NCBI GenBank assembly: GCA_020355945.1
Contig: CP070627.1
Span: 8,192,328 to 8,205,093, forward strand
Direction of reading: 5' to 3'
DNA: 12,766 nt
From: Candidatus Aminicenantota bacterium
Lineage (GTDB): Bacteria > Acidobacteriota > Aminicenantia > UBA2199
Each line of letters starts with the position of its first letter. The first letter of the stretch is position 1. A program made the translations under genes and the position numbers. Below, piece by piece: positions 1 through 5,680 of the stretch. Under the pieces are notes generated by a model that saw only the letters and a program-made list of their open reading frames with translations, was not told the DNA's origin and made no database searches.

Positions 1-409
1 TAATTATCTCAACATATGGCTTTATTTGTTCAATCAATCCTTTCTCCTTTGCAATCAAAAGAATACCCAGACTTCCAATTATGTTCATCCCATTTAGTTG
101 GGCCAATTTCCGGGCTCGCTTATCATCAACTAAAAGTTTCTCCGCTCCTAATCTTTTATACAACGCCATTGCTTCAAGATCACCTCTACCAATTGAAAAA
201 TCAGTTATAACATAATCCTCCATCGATACTGATTCTATCTTATCTATTAAATATTCATACAGCTCAATGCTCTCTTTTTTACCCTCTTCTGTAACTTCAT
301 CAAAGACAGCCTGTGGCACTCTTACCTCTCCGAATAAAACATCCAGGAATTCCAGGGCATTACACAGCGATAATGCGATCAAGGCAGAACTATCGGCTAC
401 CAATATCAC
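1..409 (-). CDS. PIN-domain toxin, DUF3368-type (partial, C-terminus off window)
   Basis: Reading the minus strand from a GTG at 409 gives an open frame of 136 residues that leaves the window without a stop. It begins MILVADSSALIAL. The acidic residues expected of a PIN ribonuclease are visible: Asp6, Glu38 (in VFDEVTEE), Glu79 (in GRGDLEA) and Asp95/Asp96 (in LLVDDKRARKL). The LLVDDKRAR and NIIGSLGILL segments are typical of the DUF3368 PIN family, which pairs with UPF0175 antitoxins. PIN toxins are Mg-dependent RNases that inhibit translation. The GTG overlaps the antitoxin stop as GTGA, so translation is probably coupled. Family members are about 155 residues long, so about 20 residues are missing only because of the window edge. 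The RNA target is unknown. Confidence 0.85.
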   Translation of the reverse strand, partial: MILVADSSALIALSLCNALEFLDVLFGEVRVPQAVFDEVTEEGKKESIELYEYLIDKIESVSMEDYVITDFSIGRGDLEAMALYKRLGAEKLLVDDKRARKLAQLNGMNIIGSLGILLIAKEKGLIEQIKPYVEII

Positions 410-663
410 AACAATTCCCGTTTTATTTTTTCAAATTCTTCTTTTAGTTCCTCTTTTGAATAATCAATCACAGGGATATCATTTTCCTTGCACTCTTTTA
501 AGAAATCATAAATGCTTATTCCTGCAAATTCAGCACCCTTTGAAACAGAAATTTTTCCCTGTTTTACCAACATCAATGCTGTAAACAATTTTAGCTGCTT
601 TTCCAGGTTGGAAAGGCTAAAATATAACGCATAACTGTCAGGTATATCCAATGTTACTTTCAT
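406..663 (-). CDS. UPF0175 family antitoxin
   Basis: An 85-residue protein starting MKVTLDIPDSYALYFS. After a beta-strand N-terminus comes a helical DNA-binding-like segment (residues 31-55, with KQGKISVSKGAEFAGISIYD), the hallmark of UPF0175. An acidic, lysine-rich C-terminal tail would wrap the toxin. The start at 663 is chosen over an upstream frame extension because AAGGAGG lies 4 nt before this ATG, and the upstream extension would be encoded by the promoter itself. Family knowledge: these proteins are antitoxins and autorepressors of PIN-type TA operons. The downstream partner overlaps by 4 nt. The gene looks intact. Confidence 0.88.
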   Translation of the reverse strand: MKVTLDIPDSYALYFSLSNLEKQLKLFTALMLVKQGKISVSKGAEFAGISIYDFLKECKENDIPVIDYSKEELKEEFEKIKRELL

Positions 664-688
664 TGGGGCCTCCTTGACCACTACTGCT

Positions 689-717
689 ATAATAATATTA
701 TTGGTAGAGTTTGTCAA
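689..717 (-). promoter_or_regulatory. Promoter of the UPF0175/PIN operon with palindromic operator
   Basis: On the minus strand the -35 hexamer TTGACA (712-717) and -10 TATTAT (689-694) are separated by 17 nt, a near-consensus sigma-70 promoter ending about 25 nt before the antitoxin start. A perfect 12-bp palindrome AATAATATTATT (691-702) covers the -10 and part of the spacer. This is where an autorepressing antitoxin would be expected to bind; that role is inference. Confidence 0.75.
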
Positions 718-930
718 CAAAGAAATCCATGAAAGTCTTATTTTCTTCGGGTGATTTTAGCGATTTGCGGGACAATGTTTGATAGTAATAGAATACCGAA
801 CAATCGCTCATATGTTGAACTCCAGGTAAAGCGTATCTATGGATTTGCCTGAAAGGGCGGAAGCTTTACTGAAACTAATGACCTCTTCTGCAAGGGCTTT
901 GTATATCAATAGATCAATATAAAAATTCAC
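698..930 (-). pseudogene. Possible relic of a second antitoxin/PIN module
   Basis: Two tiny minus-strand frames overlap by ATGA. The first (930-808, GTG start, 40 residues) reads YKALAEEVISFSKASALSG, resembling the helix-turn-helix of UPF0175-like antitoxins. The second (811-698, 37 residues) begins MSDCSVFYYYQ, which can be compared with the SDTSxL opening of PIN toxins, and then stops inside the promoter of the intact module next to it. The ATGA coupling and the gene order match a TA operon. Both frames are far too short for function and the resemblance is weak. This may be a decayed module or chance. It is the only coding-like signal in the 425-bp gap between the antitoxin and hicB. Confidence 0.3.
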
Positions 931-958
931 CTAAACCTCATTAAAATTATCCAATCGA

Positions 959-972
959 GCTTAAATTTAAGC
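959..972. repeat. 14-bp perfect palindrome
   Basis: GCTTAAATTTAAGC is fully self-complementary and sits alone in the AT-rich gap upstream of the hicB promoter. It could be a regulator site or a hairpin at the end of a relic. No function can be assigned. Confidence 0.5.
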
Positions 973-1053
973 AAATAGAAATATTTTGCTGCTTGATGCC
1001 TATTTTTTGCCACCCCCGAAACACACAAAAATACAAGAAATGGAAAAATTTTG

Positions 1054-1082
1054 TTGACAATTACAATGTGTTAGTGTAAATA
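1054..1082 (+). promoter_or_regulatory. hicB promoter with internal inverted repeat
   Basis: TTGACA (1054-1059), a 17-nt spacer and TAAATA (1077-1082) form a good sigma-70 promoter. The spacer and -10 carry the inverted repeat TTACA-N9-TGTAA (1061-1079), a plausible operator. Transcription should start near 1089, so a message beginning there would be almost leaderless for the first ATG. This makes the internal ATG at 1110 a serious alternative start. Confidence 0.65.
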
Positions 1083-1088
1083 ATAGGT

Positions 1089-1334
1089 ATGAATAAACAA
1101 AAGAAGCAAATGGTGAAAACACTGCACTTTCCTATAATGATTGAAATAGACGAAGATGGTTATTTTATTGTCAGTTGCCCCGTGTTTAAAGGATGCCATT
1201 CTTATGGCGAAACCATTGACGAAGCCCTGGAAAACATCAAAGAGGTAATCGAAATGTGCCTGGAGGAACAGGAACTCGAACCTGTTAATAAATTTGTAGG
1301 ATTCAGAGAATTGGAAATCGTTCAAAATGCATAA
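1089..1334 (+). CDS. hicB: HicB-like antitoxin (UPF0150)
   Basis: An 81-residue protein with the HicB partial RNase H fold: FPIMIEIDEDGYFIVSCPVF, then the GCHSYGETIDEALENIKEVI core, giving beta-strands followed by one long helix. HicB neutralises the HicA mRNA interferase. This is the short form, with no C-terminal helix-turn-helix or ribbon-helix-helix, so any operator binding would need another protein or the complex. Two starts are possible: ATG 1089 (little RBS, close to the predicted transcription start) and ATG 1110 (MVKTLHFP, preceded by AAAAGAAG). The second removes a basic seven-residue extension that the family does not need. A truncated hicA overlaps the 3' end by 8 nt, so this antitoxin appears to have lost its toxin. 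Confidence 0.85.
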   Translation: MNKQKKQMVKTLHFPIMIEIDEDGYFIVSCPVFKGCHSYGETIDEALENIKEVIEMCLEEQELEPVNKFVGFRELEIVQNA

Positions 1335-1389
1335 ATTTCCTGCAATTAAAGGCAGCGAGTTAAAACGTTTTTGCGAAAAAATTTCTTGA
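1327..1389 (+). pseudogene. hicA: Truncated hicA toxin
   Basis: An ATG overlapping the hicB end starts MHKFPAIKGSELKRFCEKIS and then meets TGA after 20 codons. This matches the N-terminus of HicA (consensus like M-x-K-L-P-x-x-x-G-K-E-x-x-x-x-L-x-K-L-G-F). The catalytic-histidine segment (QxGSH) that should follow is absent in all frames downstream, and the DNA changes abruptly to G/A-rich repeats. The toxin is therefore a 5' remnant and cannot be an active RNase. The hicB-hicA order is the less common one but is known. Confidence 0.7.
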
Positions 1390-1439
1390 AACGTTATTTG
1401 GAATCTTAATTTAAAAAGGTGACAGGTGCAGGGGGAAGA

Positions 1440-1479
1440 GGAAGTTGGGAAGATAGGAAGCCAGGAAGATGGGAAAGAA
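1440..1479 (+). repeat. 8-bp purine tandem repeat (GGAAGNNN x5)
   Basis: Five consecutive 8-bp units start with GGAAG or GGAAA at 1440, 1448, 1456, 1464 and 1472 (GGAAGTTG, GGAAGATA, GGAAGCCA, GGAAGATG, GGAAAGAA). The strand is almost entirely purine. It lies immediately beyond the hicA truncation and is non-coding. Confidence 0.7.
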
Positions 1480-1538
1480 AAAAAGGAGCTATTTAAAATT
1501 GTTGTAGGTTGCGGGGGAGAAGATTTTAAAGAACTTAT

Positions 1539-1559
1539 CATTGGTCATTGGTCATCGGT
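1539..1559. repeat. Heptamer tandem repeat CATTGGT x3
   Basis: Three copies of CATTGGT (the last CATCGGT) run head to tail. The array overlaps the 3' end of the minus-strand hepT gene, whose last residues and stop codon are read from it, suggesting repeat expansion or insertion at the gene end. Confidence 0.7.
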
Positions 1560-2003
1560 TACCTGTTTATCTTCTTTATCTTCCGTCTTCAATAGCGCAG
1601 CAATGGCTTCTGAGAATTGACGTAAATTATCCAAATTTTCCTGGAGAATATCGAAAACGATCTCGTAATCGATTTTCCAGTACATATGCACCAACATATT
1701 GCGAAAGCGTGTCATTTTCTTCAATTCTTCAGATAGATCCCGGGGAATGATCTTTGCTTCCGCTAAAATGAGGAAACATTCCGCATATTCCCCCGGGACT
1801 TTCTGTAACTCTTTTGCAGAAACATGATAACATAAACTTAATGCCGCCTCTATTGCTATCAACAACCGGTAAGAAGCAATGTCCTGGAGATCCCTGTCTT
1901 TCAGAAATCTATCTTTATCTGCTGCTTTAATTTTTTCGAGTCGTTTCAAAGAATCTGCGATCTCCTCACAACGTTTTTTAATGAGCGCTGCGTTAAGTCT
2001 CAT
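1545..2003 (-). CDS. hepT: HepT-type HEPN ribonuclease toxin
   Basis: A 152-residue all-helical protein of the DUF86/HepT family. The HEPN catalytic motif R-x4-H-x-Y is present as RNMLVHMY (Arg101, His106, Tyr108), on the helix after the loop RDLSEELKKMTRF. An N-terminal helical bundle carries LQDIASYRLLIAIEAAL, typical of HepT dimers. Family knowledge: HepT cleaves RNA, and its partner MntA blocks it by adding AMP to the motif tyrosine. The start ATG lies inside the end of mntA (11-nt overlap), which indicates translational coupling. The polar C-terminal tail after about residue 140 (EDKEDKQVTDDQ) is encoded partly by a heptamer repeat and may be a recent extension. All active-site residues are intact. 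Confidence 0.92.
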   Translation of the reverse strand: MRLNAALIKKRCEEIADSLKRLEKIKAADKDRFLKDRDLQDIASYRLLIAIEAALSLCYHVSAKELQKVPGEYAECFLILAEAKIIPRDLSEELKKMTRFRNMLVHMYWKIDYEIVFDILQENLDNLRQFSEAIAALLKTEDKEDKQVTDDQ

Positions 2004-2445
2004 GCCCGAATGCCTCCTTTGTAGCCCTGATGAACAGTGGCTTCATGTCCAGGTAATGACGGATAACTCGTTCCATAAACTCAGACCGAAAGTCCTCATC
2101 TTTATCTACAATCAATTGCCCCCGGATCACATGGTAACAAAATGTAATAGGAGCAAAATTCAACACCCGAACATCCACCGGCACTTTAATCAAAGTAGAG
2201 AATTTATCAGATAGGTCCAGGGAATAATATACCGATTCCTTTTTGCCCATTTCTTTCACATATACCCCTACATCGATATCATGGAAAGGCAAATGAATGG
2301 AATGATCATTAAAGGAACCGTAAATAAAAGCAAATACCACTTCTGGTTGGGAAGACAAAGCGGTTTTAAGGGTTTCTGCTGCCCGCTGCTTTTCTTCCTG
2401 GCTCATTTGATAATATTTCTGTTCCATTTGTTTAAAGTTTACCAT
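1993..2445 (-). CDS. mntA: MntA-type nucleotidyltransferase antitoxin
   Basis: A 150-residue minimal nucleotidyltransferase starting MVNFKQMEQKYY. The active-site motif reads GSFND...HDIDVGVYV (Gly43, Ser44, then Asp56 and Asp58). A third carboxylate follows at Asp91 (VPVDVRVLN). The GS-to-DxD spacing is 11 residues, one more than the usual 10 in MntA. Function by family: it uses ATP to AMPylate the HepT tyrosine and so silences the toxin. The ATG at 2445 is preferred because GGGA precedes it; the frame opens further upstream only through a TTG at 2490 without a ribosome site. It is followed directly by hepT with an 11-nt overlap. Confidence 0.9.
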   Translation of the reverse strand: MVNFKQMEQKYYQMSQEEKQRAAETLKTALSSQPEVVFAFIYGSFNDHSIHLPFHDIDVGVYVKEMGKKESVYYSLDLSDKFSTLIKVPVDVRVLNFAPITFCYHVIRGQLIVDKDEDFRSEFMERVIRHYLDMKPLFIRATKEAFGHET

Positions 2446-2510
2446 TTTTTTCCCAAATATGCTATCCTTTTCTTTGTAATAGTTATGCAATATTGATTTA
2501 AGCGCAGAGA

Positions 2511-2535
2511 ATGCGGAGGACGCAGAGGGCGAACT
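2511..2535. repeat. Imperfect purine-rich repeat upstream of mntA
   Basis: Three imperfect copies of a GCRGAG-type unit (GCAGAG, GCGGAG, GCAGAG) lie 8-10 bp apart just upstream of mntA. It is non-coding and similar in style to the GGAAG repeat near hicA. It may be part of a dispersed repeat family. Confidence 0.4.
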
Positions 2536-2554
2536 CTAATAGATGTATGCTATA

Positions 2555-2580
2555 GTACACCAGGTGTACGCCAGCGTACA
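2555..2580. promoter_or_regulatory. Two overlapping GTAC palindromes
   Basis: GTACACC-A-GGTGTAC (2555-2569) is a perfect 7-bp inverted repeat. TGTACGC-CA-GCGTACA (2565-2580) is another. They share their middle arm, so only one can form as a hairpin at a time. On the minus strand they are followed by TATAGCAT and lie about 110 bp before mntA. They could be operators for that operon or ends of a repeat element. No protein is known for them here. Confidence 0.5.
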
Positions 2581-2597
2581 GCCCGCGGCGCAGACAC

Positions 2598-2726
2598 CCT
2601 AAGAAGACCCTTCGGGCCATTTTGAAGGCTTCCTAAGATGAACCGAACCGGTAGAATAAGCAGCAGTGTGTCGGATGATGGATAATCCGTGTGCAGTGGT
2701 TTACACACCAGGTTGGGAAGCCTTCA
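2598..2726 (+). ncRNA. Candidate structured RNA or folded repeat element of unknown class
   Basis: Three nested stems are readable. The outer stem pairs 2623-2636 with 2713-2726 (14 pairs, core GAAGGCTTCC/GGAAGCCTTC, one G-U). The middle stem pairs GTGTGT (2666-2671) with ACACAC (2703-2708). The inner hairpin pairs CGGAT (2672-2676) with ATCCG (2685-2689). A CCTAAGA direct repeat occurs at 2598 and 2632. No open frame of interest crosses it. It does not match the conserved sequences I know for tmRNA, RNase P, SRP RNA or the cobalamin riboswitch. The strand is uncertain because inverted repeats fold on either strand. Confidence 0.35.
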
Positions 2727-2754
2727 GGATTAATAAAAAGCTTTTGCGGGGGGT

Positions 2755-2790
2755 CCAGGGGGGTGGTTTTCTCGAAAAGAACCCCCCTGG
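2755..2790. repeat. Strong G/C hairpin, REP-like
   Basis: CCAGGGGGGT (2755-2764) pairs perfectly with ACCCCCCTGG (2781-2790), and the loop itself can form TTTTC/GAAAA. No U-tract follows on either strand, so it is not a classical terminator. Its isolation and symmetry fit a REP or MITE-like palindrome. It is preceded by a small palindrome AAAAGCTTTT (2736-2745). Confidence 0.6.
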
Positions 2791-2891
2791 TAGCCGAAGG
2801 TAATTTTCAGATCAGTACCATTTTCTTTTAAAAAGTGGTAAAATAAGAGCAGAAAAATAAATGTTGGAAGAAATATTGCTTACAAGGTTTT

Positions 2892-4283
2892 ATGATGCAC
2901 AGCGATGAAAAATTTGGTAAAATATTGATCGTAGACGATGACGAAGATGTGCTCCAGGCAGCACGCCTGTTTCTCAAACAACATATGGAACTGGTGCACA
3001 CGGAAAAAGACCCCCAGAGGATTCCTTCTTTAATCAAAAACCTCTCTTATGATGTTATCCTGTTGGATATGAATTTTACCCGCGATGTGACCAGTGGGCA
3101 GGAGGGGTTTTACTGGTTGGATAAAGTATACGAGATAGACCCGTCTGCAGTGGTTATTTTGATTACGGCGTTCGGGGATGTGGACCTGGCAGTGCGAGCG
3201 ATTAAAGAAGGGGCGACGGATTTTATACTTAAACCCTGGCGAAATGAAAAGCTCCTGGCGACATTGTCTGCGGCACTGAGTTTACGACGCACCCGGTTGG
3301 AAGTGGCAAATTTGAAATCCAGGCAAAAGCAGTTAATTGCTGACCTGGGCCAATCATACCATGAATTCATCGGGGTTTCGCCTCCGATGCAGCGGGTGTT
3401 CGATACGATACAAAAAGTATCCGGCACCGATGCCAATGTACTGATCCTGGGTGAGAACGGTACAGGTAAAGAATTGGTGGCGCGAGCTTTGTACCGCAAT
3501 TCCAACCGCTGTGAAGAAGTGTTTATTGGTGTGGATATGGGCGCCATTAGTGAAACATTATTTGAGAGCGAACTCTTCGGACATATCCGGGGAGCTTTTA
3601 CAGATGCGAAGAAAGATCGTATCGGCCGTTTTGAACTGGCTTCCGGCGGGACTCTGTTCCTGGATGAGATCGGTAATCTTCCCCTATCGCTGCAGTCGAA
3701 AATATTGCGGGTCCTGGAAACCCGACAGGTGATCCCGTTGGGTGCCAATAAACCCCGGCCTATTGATATCCGGCTCATTTGTGCTTCCAATATGAATATC
3801 AATGACATGGTCAGCAAAAATGAATTCCGCCAGGATTTACTCTACCGGGTTAATACAGTAGAAATTCATCTGCCCCCGCTGCGGGAACGGGAGGAGGATA
3901 TTCCTTTATTGACCGACTATTTTCTTAACATTTACTGCCATAAATATAAGAAACCCAATAAAAAAGTCGGGGCTGCGGCTTTAAAAAAGCTAACCGCTTA
4001 TCACTGGCCCGGTAATGTCCGGGAACTACAGCATGCTATTGAACGGGCGGTCATATTAAGTGATTCCCAGGTGCTGCAGCCGGAGGATTTCTTTTTTTCA
4101 ATCCCGGCACAAGAGAATAAAGACAACTCGTTGGATTTTGATGTTTATAACCTGGAAGCAGTGGAGAAGGCTGTTATTTGTCGGGTTCTTGAAAAGTACC
4201 AGGGAAATATCAGTAAGGCAGCCCAGGAGCTGGGGCTCACTCGCACCTCTCTTTATCGCCGCATGGAGAAATACGGTATTTAA
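2892..4283 (+). CDS. Sigma-54-dependent response regulator, NtrC family
   Basis: A 463-residue protein with all three NtrC modules. The receiver domain (about 10-125) has acidic residues DDDED (15-19), phospho-acceptor Asp59 (VILLDM), Thr92 and Lys114. The AAA+ domain (about 157-390) has Walker A GENGTGKE (187-194), the sigma-54 contact loop GAFTDA (234-239), Walker B GGTLFLDEIG (252-261) and arginine-finger candidates near FRQDLLYR. A Fis-type helix-turn-helix ends the protein (438-460, GNISKAAQELGLTRTSLYRR). It activates RNA polymerase-sigma54 when phosphorylated. The start is one of two adjacent ATGs, 4-7 nt after AAGG. The next gene is its kinase, 5 bp away. Target promoters are unknown, and no sigma-54 site was seen in the window. 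Confidence 0.95.
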   Translation: MMHSDEKFGKILIVDDDEDVLQAARLFLKQHMELVHTEKDPQRIPSLIKNLSYDVILLDMNFTRDVTSGQEGFYWLDKVYEIDPSAVVILITAFGDVDLAVRAIKEGATDFILKPWRNEKLLATLSAALSLRRTRLEVANLKSRQKQLIADLGQSYHEFIGVSPPMQRVFDTIQKVSGTDANVLILGENGTGKELVARALYRNSNRCEEVFIGVDMGAISETLFESELFGHIRGAFTDAKKDRIGRFELASGGTLFLDEIGNLPLSLQSKILRVLETRQVIPLGANKPRPIDIRLICASNMNINDMVSKNEFRQDLLYRVNTVEIHLPPLREREEDIPLLTDYFLNIYCHKYKKPNKKVGAAALKKLTAYHWPGNVRELQHAIERAVILSDSQVLQPEDFFFSIPAQENKDNSLDFDVYNLEAVEKAVICRVLEKYQGNISKAAQELGLTRTSLYRRMEKYGI

Positions 4284-4288
4284 CTCAC

Positions 4289-5647
4289 ATGATGACATTT
4301 TTCAAACGGTTCCGGTTTCAAACCATTTTTCGGATTTTGCTGTTCAGTGCCTCTATCGGTGTGTTTTTTTATTTTATCCTGTACACAAAACTTTATACCA
4401 CTATCCTGGTAATGGGGTTCGTGATTCTTTACCAGGTATACGCCTTGATCCGCTTCGTAGAGAAAACCAATCAACATCTCAGTCGATTTTTCCAGGCGGT
4501 TAAGTACGATGATTTTTCTCAATCCTTTACGGGGAAGGAGCTGGGCGCCTCCTATAGGGAATTGGTAAAAGCGTTCAACGAGGTGATGGACAAGGTTCGG
4601 CAAACCCGTTCGGAAAAAGAAGAACATTATCGCTATTTGCAGACCATTGTTCATCATGTGGGTATCGGGCTGATAGCGTTTAAGGCGGACGGCAGCGTCG
4701 ATCTCATCAACACCGCAGCCAAACGGCTGTTAAGAGTGGCCCGGCTAAAAAATATCCGCTCTCTTAACTCTTTTAGCCGGTCGTTAGTGGATACGCTTTT
4801 TTCATTAAAAGCCGGGGAAAAGGCACTGGTAAAAATTGATGACCAGGACATGGAACTGGCTTTGCATGCCGCGGAATTTCGTTTAAAGGATCAAAAATAT
4901 ATTCTTGTGTCCCTGCAGAATATTCAGAGTGAATTGCAGGAAAAGGAAATGGAGGCCTGGCAGACCCTTATCCGCGTACTTACCCATGAAATTATGAATT
5001 CCATGACCCCGATTACTTCTATGGCAGCCACGGTTATCGATCTGCTCCATTCCCTGGAAGAGAAAAACCAGGAAACAATGGATGCGGAATATATCGCCGA
5101 TATCAGCGCTGCGTTGAAAACCATTCATAAACGAAGCCTGGGTTTAACTGATTTTGTTACGGCTTATCGTAATTTAACCTTAATCCCTAAACCCAAATTT
5201 AAAATATTTCCGATTAGTGAACTGTTTAGCAGGATTGAAAAATTAATGGAGAATAAATTAACTGAAAAGAGTATTGGTTTCCAGTGGTGTGTGGACCCCC
5301 AATCCCTTGAGTTAACCGCTGATCCCGGTTTGATCGAGCAGGTACTGATTAACCTGATATTAAATGCCGCTGAAGCGTTAGATGGAACAAAGAACACCAG
5401 GGATTCTCAAATCCGATTAAACGCGGTCCTGGATGATACCGGTAAGGTGATCATCCGGGTGACAGATAACGGCCGGGGTATTGTTAAAGAGGCTTTAAGC
5501 AAGGTATTCATTCCTTTTTATTCTACCAAAAAGAAAGGTTCCGGGATTGGTTTGAGTCTTTCCCGCCAGATTATGAAATTACACAAAGGCAGCATCACGG
5601 TTCATTCGGACCCGGATGTAGAGACAGTGTTTACTCTTAAGTTCTAG
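4289..5647 (+). CDS. Membrane sensor histidine kinase, NtrY-like
   Basis: A 452-residue kinase. Two membrane helices (about 13-31 and 37-56) are separated by only a few residues, so there is almost no periplasmic sensor and the signal is probably read in the membrane or cytoplasm. A HAMP-like/linker stretch and a PAS-like domain (about 112-215, with VGIGLIAFKADGSVDLINTAAKRLL) follow. The H-box LTHEIMNSMTPI puts the phosphorylated histidine at 233. The ATPase has an N-box (LINLILNAAEAL, 353-364), G1 DNGRGI (393-398), F-box FIPFYSTK and G2 GSGIGLSLS. It should phosphorylate the response regulator encoded just upstream. Order and spacing show one operon. No strong RBS precedes it, so coupling to the upstream stop is likely. 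Confidence 0.93.
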   Translation: MMTFFKRFRFQTIFRILLFSASIGVFFYFILYTKLYTTILVMGFVILYQVYALIRFVEKTNQHLSRFFQAVKYDDFSQSFTGKELGASYRELVKAFNEVMDKVRQTRSEKEEHYRYLQTIVHHVGIGLIAFKADGSVDLINTAAKRLLRVARLKNIRSLNSFSRSLVDTLFSLKAGEKALVKIDDQDMELALHAAEFRLKDQKYILVSLQNIQSELQEKEMEAWQTLIRVLTHEIMNSMTPITSMAATVIDLLHSLEEKNQETMDAEYIADISAALKTIHKRSLGLTDFVTAYRNLTLIPKPKFKIFPISELFSRIEKLMENKLTEKSIGFQWCVDPQSLELTADPGLIEQVLINLILNAAEALDGTKNTRDSQIRLNAVLDDTGKVIIRVTDNGRGIVKEALSKVFIPFYSTKKKGSGIGLSLSRQIMKLHKGSITVHSDPDVETVFTLKF

Positions 5648-5668
5648 CCCCGCGGAACAGCGGTGGGG
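5648..5668 (+). terminator. Weak hairpin after the kinase gene
   Basis: CCCCGC can pair with GTGGGG (one G-U) around a 9-nt loop directly after the kinase stop. Only a broken run of T follows. It lies between converging genes and may slow transcription, but it is not a convincing intrinsic terminator. Confidence 0.25.
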
Positions 5669-5680
5669 TGCAGCGTTTGG

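Noticed and set aside
1071..1541. 156-codon open frame on the minus strand across hicB
   Set aside because: It is antisense to the recognisable HicB antitoxin and to purine repeats, giving a Ser/Pro/Phe-rich product with no family features. It is a shadow frame.
2490..2496. TTG start extending mntA upstream by 15 codons
   Set aside because: There is no ribosome site before it and the extension is not expected for the family. The ATG at 2445 has GGGA upstream.
1..2500. Insertion sequence or transposase remnants around the TA island
   Set aside because: No transposase-like frame, terminal inverted repeats or target-site duplications could be identified by eye.
2641..2726. Cobalamin riboswitch or other known riboswitch before the signalling operon
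   Set aside because: The conserved B12-box and related core sequences are not present, and the downstream genes are not of a metabolite pathway.
2755..2790. Intrinsic terminator
   Set aside because: The stem is strong but no run of T follows on either strand, so a REP-like repeat is the better description.
3110..3817. 235-codon minus-strand frame inside the response regulator gene
   Set aside because: The plus strand has every NtrC motif in order. The antisense product has no recognisable domain and no ribosome site.
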